The notes beneath the pieces are model-generated. The model made no database searches. It worked only from the letters and a program-made list of their open reading frames with translations, and was not told the DNA's origin. Positions 57,432 through 64,000 of a stretch of 64,000 nt of DNA are shown one piece after another. The translations under genes and the position numbers were made by a program. This stretch comes from Sophora flavescens (lineage: Eukaryota > Streptophyta > Magnoliopsida > Fabales > Fabaceae): positions 138,243,104 to 138,307,103 of the forward strand of contig CM061062.1 in NCBI GenBank assembly GCA_030762895.1, written 5' to 3'. Within the stretch, counting starts at the first letter, position 1, and every line of letters begins with the position of its first letter.

Positions 57432-58915
57432 GTGTTAGACTGTGCCCGAAAGACCTTATCTTTTATTGAGCCTTCTAGCGTAGTATCTGCCAATGAAGGA
57501 GCAACTATGAGGGGTGGCGGTTCTCAGCAGTATGTGATGCTTTTATCTTTGGAAGCTAAGGAGACTCCGAGTATAGATTCTCTGCCTATTGCGAGAGGGT
57601 TTCCTGAGGTTTTCCCTCATGACGTTCCAGGTTTGCCACCAGAGAGGGAGGTGGAGTTCGTTATAGATCTCATACCAGGGACCGGACCTATATCAGTAGC
57701 TCCTTATCGGATGTCACCAGTGGAGTTGGCAGAGTTGAAGAAACAGCTGGATGACATGATGAAGAAGGAATTCATCAGACCGAGTATTTCGCCTTGGAGA
57801 GCACCGGTATTGTTTGTCAAGAAAAAGGACGGAAGTTCTAGGTTATGCACAGATTATAGGCAGTTGAATAAAGTTACAATCAAGAACAAATATCCGCTGC
57901 CTAGGATAGATGATCTGATGGATAAATTGAAGGGAGATTCGGTGTTTTCCAAGATAGATTTAAGATCATGATACCATCAGATTAGGGTGAAGAAGGAGGA
58001 TATACCTAAGACCGCTTTTAGGACAAGGTCCCACTATGAGTACCTAGTTATGCCTTTTGGTGTAACTAATGCTCCAGCGGTGTTCATGGATTACATGAAC
58101 AGGATCTTTAATCCGTTCCTCGACAAGTTTGTTGTGGTGTTTGTAGATGATATTCTTATCTACTCCCGTAGTCGGGAAGAACACGAGGAACATCTGAGAG
58201 TGGTGTTACAGGTGTTGAGAGATAGGCAGTTGTATGCTAAGCTATCCAAGTGTGAATTTTGGTTATAGGAAGTACAGTTTCTAGGGCATGTAATCAACAA
58301 GAAAGGGATAGCTGTTGATCCAGTTAAGGTAGAGGCCGTGATTAATTGGGAGAGGCCTAAGTCAGTGAGTGAGGTGAGGAGTTTCCTAGGATTAGCCGGG
58401 TATTACAGGAGGTTCATCGAGGGTTTCTCGAAGATTGCGTTGCCTATGATGCAGTTAACGAGAAAAGGTACGGTGTTTATTTGGACAGAGAAGTGTGAAG
58501 AGAGCTTTCAGAAGCTAAAGGAGAAGTTGACTACATCTCCTGTGCTGACGTTACCAAATCCATTAGGACAGTTTGACGTGTACTGTGACGCGTCATATCA
58601 AGGATTGGGTTGTGTTTTGATGCAAGAGGGTAGAGTTGTGGCTTATGCTTCCCAACAATTGAGGGTTCATGAAAGGAATTACCCAACCCATGATCTGGAG
58701 TTAGCAGCCATAGTGTGCGGATTGAAGATATGGCGACACTATCTCTATGGAGCTAAGTTTAATGTGTTCAGTGATCACAAGAGTTTAAAGTATTTGTTTG
58801 ATCAGAAGGAGCTGAACATGAGGCAACGTAGATGGATGGAATTCATTAAGGACTATGAGTTTGATCTTCAATACCATCCAGGGAAGGTTAATGTTGTGGC
58901 GGATGCACTAAGTCA
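57432..58915 (+). pseudogene. Tekay-type reverse transcriptase and RNase H
   Basis: RT: VPGLPPEREVEFVIDL, PYRMSPVELAELKKQL, FVKKKDGSSRLCTDYRQLN, then a stop at 57969 in the DLRSGYHQI motif. VMPFGVTNAPAVFMDYMN and the catalytic VVFVDDILIYS follow. Another stop at 58266 sits after CEFWL. The RNase H part has YCDASYQGLGCVLMQ, THDLELAAIVCGLKIWRHYL and FSDHKSLKYLF. Active-site residues are kept; only the stops disable it. Confidence 0.92.
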
Positions 58916-59159
58916 GAATTCCTTGCACATATCCGCAATGATGGTGAAAGAGATGGAGTTGCTTGAACGGTTTAAAGATTTGACCCTAGGTATGGATTTG
59001 ATTGAGGATAGAATATGCTTAGGTATGATCACCATCAGTGGTGAGTTTTTGAGAGACCTTAAGGTTAAGCAGGGTCAGGATGAATATTTGGTGGATATGA
59101 ATCGAGGTATAGATGAGGGTAAGGTTTCAAAGTTTAGGAGAGGATCAGATGGAGTGTTA

Positions 59160-60098
59160 AGATTTAAGGATCGGATATGTGTGCCAGAGGACTTAGAGAT
59201 TAGGAAGATGATCTTAGAGGAGGCACATAAAACTAAGCTGAGTTTCCACCCAGGAGTACCAAGACTTGAAGAAGATGTTTTGGTGGCCAAAGATGAAGAA
59301 AGAAGTGGCGGATTATGTTCTATCATGTTTGGTATGTCAGAAAGCTAAGATAGAGCATCAAAAGCCCGCCGGGTTGTTGCAGTCCTTGGATATCCCAGAG
59401 TGGAAGTGGGATAACATAGCGATGGACTTTGTGGTTGGATTACCACAAACTCTGAAGAGGTTTGATACGATTTGGGTTATCATTGATAGGTTGACGAAGT
59501 GTTCTCACTTCTTACCTATTTGTGAGAGTTTATAGTCTTGAAAGGTTGACCCAGATCTACATCAAGGAAGTAGTGAGGTTGCATGGTGTGCCGTCGAGTA
59601 TTGTCTCCGACCGAGATCCCATATTTACATCTAGATTTTGGAGACAGTTACACGATGCTTTGGGAACAAAGTTGAGGATGAGTTCTGGTTATCATCCTCA
59701 GACGGATGGAAAGTCTAAGAGAACAATTCAATCATTGGAGGATATTTTAAGAGCCTGTATGTTGGAACATGTTGGCAGTTGGGATGAATTCCTACCATTG
59801 ATTGAGTTCACATACAATAACAGTTTCGACAGCAGCATCAAGATGGCACCGTATGAGGCTCTGTATGGGAGAAAGTGTAGGACTGCGTTGTGTTGGTATC
59901 AGACTGGCGAGAGCCAAGTGTTGGGTCCTGATGTGGTACAACAAACAACAGAGCAAGTTAACAAAATAAGAGAGAAAATGAAGGAAGCCCAGGATCGACA
60001 GAGAATCTACAGTAACAAGAGGAGGAAACCCTTATAATTCCAAGAAGGTGATCACGTGTTCTTGAGAGTCACCCCGAAAACCGGAATTAGCAGAGCTA
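59160..60098 (+). pseudogene. Tekay-type integrase, truncated
   Basis: The zinc domain is split by a frameshift near 59262 (AHKTKLSFHPG, then CLVCQKAK). The core has NIAMDFVVGLP and VSDRDPIF. The third acidic site reads QTDGKSKRTIQ, with Lys where the family has Glu, so the catalytic triad is broken. Another frameshift lies near 59530 and a stop after RRKPL (60035-60037). Coding continues to GISRAM at about 60098 and then ends abruptly. Confidence 0.9.
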
Positions 60099-60101
60099 TG
60101 T

Positions 60102-62108
60102 TGTCACATCCTCTCCTATGTTGTACAGTCTCCAATCAACATCTCCGATGCGTGAATATATGGCAAACAACACACAATCACAACCACCACCTCCTCTTAG
60201 GCTCATAGGCTACCCAAGTTTTATCACCATCAAGACCTCGACCACTAGGCTATCGAGGATTATCGTTTAACGTTCATCGTTAAGTCTTTTAAGAATTAAC
60301 AACACTCTGGCCATTAAGCACCAGAGCTCAACACCTTGACCATCAAGCATCAAGGCCCCCCTTGGAGCGAACACTAGGCTACCAAGGTACAACATCTTAT
60401 CACTTGTCTTTGGTCTTCATGTTCCGTTGGTATCTTATTAAGTCTTTTAAGTGTTTGGGGTGAAAACCCCTATTTCAACATTCTGGTTTCTATTCTGGTC
60501 AGGTGAGCACAGGCGAGCTCACCCTCAGCACGAGCATGCTGGACCTACAGGCAAGCACGGTCGTGCTGCCTGCTGATCATGGGCATGCTTAAATGCATGC
60601 CATGCTCTGGGTTTCAAACTGGAGCACGGGCGTGCTCATTGTTAAGCACGACTGTGCTCAATGGAGCGTGGCCGTACTGATCTAACCAAAAGGGTCAGAA
60701 ACCCTTTCCCAAATCATTGGGACAGCTCACAGATTCAACCTATTGGCTTTTACTAATCCATTGATCATCAACTTCATTAATCTAAACTATTCTTCATTAA
60801 TATTCATGTCTAATCATCATGGGGAATTAATCATTTAATCATAGCTTCGTTATTAATGTTCCTAGAACACTCACTAATCAATCCTAGGGTCTTTAACTAA
60901 GCCCTATGAACATAACCTTACCTCTCATACTATATTCATGTCTTATGAACAACTGGGAGAAACATCCCTTAATTCTCATTATCATCGTTAACATATTTTA
61001 ACGTCTTAACATCATTGTTGACATTAGCATCCTCAACAATCAACACTCACAAAGAGCACAACACAACAACAGCCAATAACATCATACTCATCATAATCAT
61101 GGCATCACAACATCAACATAGTTATAACAAACAACATCAATCAATAATAATAGTCATGCCCTTCATCAACATCATAACAGTTAAGCATCATATAACAAAT
61201 AGGCATAAGGCATATAGACATGTTATCAAAGGAAAGGGTCGTGGGTAACCCTTCGTCTTACGCTACCCCCAAGCCTACATACTCATACTATTCCTTCTCC
61301 CCATACCTGGTATGCGGTTCGCGTTTCAAAGGAAGAAAGAGGGTCCTCTATTGTCTCGTCTCACAAGCACTTATCTACGACCTTAAGAACAAAGAAACAC
61401 CTTCATTAGACTCGTAGGCCAAGAAACCAAAAGGGGAAAGAACGAGAGGGACGGGGTGTACAAATCTTACCTTGTTTGGAGGTTTAAACAACAAATACGA
61501 TGATCATGTATTCACAACAATGTTCTCCTATCAAAGAATGGTGATGAACGGTGCAAGAACGGATTACCTTGAGAGAGGTTTCTAGAGACGGTTGATGGAA
61601 ATTGAGAGAAAAAGAGAAGGGAGGCAGCTCTGAGTGTTGGGACATGATAGACTAGGGTTTAGATCGTGTTTTAGGGGTTAAAAATGGGTTGGAACACGCT
61701 TTGGGCTTAAAAAGAACCTAAAACTCATTTTCTGGTTCGCGGGACGAACTCCTGTTCGCGGGGCGAGCTAGAGAACCAATTTCTGTCAGTTGGATTTGTG
61801 GGGCGATCAAATACTCTAGGGGCAAGGACGAAACAGTCGAATATGTCCAAAACACCTGAAATAAGACTTGTAGAAATTCTCTTAGCTTTCCAACGCATCA
61901 AAGATCACCCCAATCGGACATCTAGAACTCAAGATATGGTCGAAACGGTGAAACATGTTATTAGGACTCTAAAACGATTGAACCTTCCTAAGGCTAAACC
62001 TTCCCAACATGAAATTAGACATCAAAAAACAAACATAACAATAATATACAAACATATATATAAATATATAAATGCATTAAGCTTATTTACGAAAAATGGG
62101 GTGTTACA
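60102..62108 (-). repeat. LTR-like block in inverse orientation
   Basis: On the minus strand it starts TGTAACACCCC at 62108 and ends GGATGTGACA at 60102, good gypsy LTR termini about 2.0 kb apart. No primer site or polypurine tract adjoins, and flanking pentamers (tatgt, gttga) do not match. It may be one LTR of an element reaching outside the window or a rearranged solo LTR. It holds palindromes such as AGCACGG-TCGTGCT (60554-60567), GAGCACGGGCGTGCTC (60622-60637), AGCACGACTGTGCT (60645-60658), GTTCGCGGGACGAAC (61735-61749) and a near-copy at 61754-61768. No gene seen. Confidence 0.5.
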
Positions 62109-64000
62109 GTTGACGGCTACGGGGGGCACGGTTAGCAAGACTAGGTTAGAGGGGATAGCACTAGCTTATTTATAAGCTGGAAGCTCCCTTTGACCTGCTT
62201 ACCCTATTGGGCTTTGTACACTACAAGCTCAATTGTCCTTATATTAATTAAATCATATTTAGTTAATATATCTGCTCCGTGTTTGCTCTATGCGTGTGAC
62301 CATATAGGCTCCCACTAAAACCAAACCATTTGAAAATAAATTCAAATAAAGACATATTGTTATCAAATTCCTCAAAACACTTGAAATACATAAAAGGTGG
62401 TTTTTTCCCATTTCACTGAATTTAGTACCTAAACTCCGTATTTTCACAAGTATGACTCTTTTTCTCAATCTTTCACTCTCTTGAGTTCCAATGCCCATGT
62501 TAAGGTATTAAAATACTAATTTCAAACTTTAGAAACTCGGTTTCTGACTTTTAAAACCCTTTTTTTTCCTTCTTTATAAACAAACATAAATTCAATGCCA
62601 TTTTTGAACGATTTAAGCAACTCACAACAATTTTGAACACTGCAACAAAGTTTTGGAAAATGACATTCTTTTTCTTGGTCTTTAAGACATCACCTGGATA
62701 CTTTCAAGTGTAGATTAAAATCAAAAACAATTCTCAAATCATTTATAAAGCCCTTAGCCAAAATCAATGTTTCAAAACGTAGTTAAAACTTATGCTCTTT
62801 CCCCATGAATTTCAATATTCATTTTCTCACTTAAGGATGTTAAAGTAGCTTAAGTTTCAAGGATTGGAGTTAAACTCCCCTTTCCATTGACATTTGGCCA
62901 AAAGCCAATCACAACCAAAGTGAATGTTACACTTCACCAAACAATCTCACAATTATTTATACACATCAACATATCATGTTATATCGAATAATCACAATAA
63001 TCAAGTTATTTCCAATAATCAAGTATTAAATCCTCACTTTGATCCAATGATCAAAGTGATGGTTTTCAACATGCCATAAATTATTTTTCTAACCAAACAA
63101 CATGTTGATGAGCATCAATTCAAGCCACAAACCAATTCCTCAGCAGACAAGCACATCTAGCAATAAATCAAGCCATAAACAAATGTTTCAACCAATAAAC
63201 ATAAATCAAACTACAATTATCCACTACAATCATGCCCTCATAAAGGACTAATTAAACAAAGTGATAATCCTTGGTTTAGGATTCCCAACAACTAGACAAT
63301 TAAGCCATCTTCACACCCACCAATATGGTGTGATATGGTTCACTCCCCCCTTACCTCTTGTAGCTCACTTAAGATCAAGGAAATTGATGAGGCCAAGCCA
63401 TCCAAGAGGCCACGATTTTGGAGAGTTAAGACCTAGCAAGACAAGATTCATTCAACAAAGAGTTATCTACATGAATCTAGCTATGAACAAGAAAGATGAA
63501 TCATGAAAATAACTTTACTTGAAGTGAAGAAAATGGATGAACCAAGAAATCAAGATCTGGATCCAAAAATACCCATTTTGTTAGAAGCCTCCAAAATGAA
63601 TTTTGTGTGAAATAACAAAGACTTAGAAAGTCAATAGGGGCGTGAATATGCTCTTAGTTTTTCAAGAGATGAAGTGAATGATGAGTTATAGAGTTGGGTA
63701 GAAAATACCCATTTTTCAAACTTGCTCAAAATGGAAAATGGATTGAAGAACGTAGGCTTAGATGATTGTGGGGAGTGTGAACATGGTGTTAGAAATTTAA
63801 AACAAAGATTGGATACTCACTTCCTTGCTCCGTGGAGAAGATGAAGTTGTAGGAAGATAAAGATGGAAGTGTGTGATTGATGTAGATGGCCAAACTTTAG
63901 TGGTAATGAGGTTTAGTGTGATCAATTTTGAGTTTTTCTCTAAAAAAAAATGAGGTTTTTACCCTAGAACTCCAATTTTCCACGTTTGGGTCGGTCTAGA
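62109..64000. other. AT-rich DNA without recognisable genes
   Basis: No frame with family features on either strand. On the minus strand, 64000 to about 63800 has a CT-rich run (about 63900-63850) followed by ggagcaaggaagtgag, which resembles the leader and splice-donor region of a plant gypsy LTR. That is only a resemblance. Confidence 0.4.

Larger units (their letters stand above)
53340..60098 (+). mobile_element. Tekay-type chromovirus (Ty3/gypsy), 3' end missing
   Basis: 5' LTR, tRNA-Met primer site, gag, protease, RT, RNase H and integrase in gypsy order on the plus strand. Coding stops inside the integrase C-terminal domain (RVTPKTGISRAM) at about 60098, where unrelated inverted sequence starts. 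No chromodomain, polypurine tract or 3' LTR is seen. The 5' edge cuts the gag leader of the Tat-type element; the left pentamer is ttcga. Gag to RNase H share one frame apart from the 56900-57090 stretch, broken by stops. Confidence 0.9.

Noticed and set aside
61015..61248. 77-codon Asn/Thr/Ile/His-rich frame
   Set aside because: Low-complexity AT-rich DNA inside the LTR-like block, with no support as a gene.
60102..62108. Complete solo LTR
   Set aside because: Flanking pentamers do not match and Tekay coding does not resume on the far side, so I call it only LTR-like.

Overview
The window is nuclear DNA of a flowering plant, probably a eudicot. It is an AT-rich, repeat-dominated region made almost entirely of transposable elements. 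The evidence is plant-specific: Ty1/copia, Tekay-type chromovirus and Tat/Ogre-type Ty3/gypsy elements, a CACTA (En/Spm) transposon with TNP2-type transposase, and plant mobile domain (PMD) genes with spliceosomal introns. I see no intact single-copy host gene, no tRNA or rRNA gene and no CRISPR. Nearly every reading frame carries stops, frameshifts or deletions.

Layout. 1-2139: 5' half of a minus-strand copia element (gag-protease and part of integrase), running off the left edge. 2140-15475: a 13.3-kb minus-strand Ogre/TatII-type gypsy element with LTRs of about 2 kb, a tRNA-Arg-type primer site, an extra ORF1 and two RNase H domains, but no gag or protease. It has a near-perfect 5-bp target duplication (gtgca/gtgta). 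15481-16723: decayed sequence with a zinc-knuckle-like vestige.

16724 to 53339 is best read as one old minus-strand gypsy element of Tat type. Its 3' LTR is 16724-17859. An antisense PMD gene lies at 18182-21895 plus 37690-37782, integrase at 43027-43940 and gag at 52400-53328. Other elements have broken it up. (a) A gag-only chromovirus-like element sits inside the last PMD exon at 21896-37684, arranged LTR-internal-LTR-internal-LTR between exact ctcta duplications. (b) A copia element occupies 38576-42885. (c) A CACTA transposon at about 43941-52394 carries TNP2 and a second ORF ending in a Ulp1-like protease; its left end is lost. (d) A Tekay chromovirus begins at 53340 and its pol is cut off near 60098, where an inverted LTR-like block (60102-62108) starts. 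62109-64000 holds no gene I can recognise.

How the parts relate. The gag-only element shares its post-primer leader and gag family with the Tekay element, so a Tekay relative is the likely source of its missing enzymes. Short perfect or near-perfect palindromes, often in pairs, recur in the LTRs or leaders of several otherwise unrelated elements. In two of them they lie upstream of the TATA box. Differences between the three copies of the gag-only element cluster at CAG/CTG/CCG triplets and look more like read errors at methylated CHG sites than evolution. Assignments of lineage (Ogre, Tekay, Tat) rest on remembered family hallmarks, not on a database search.
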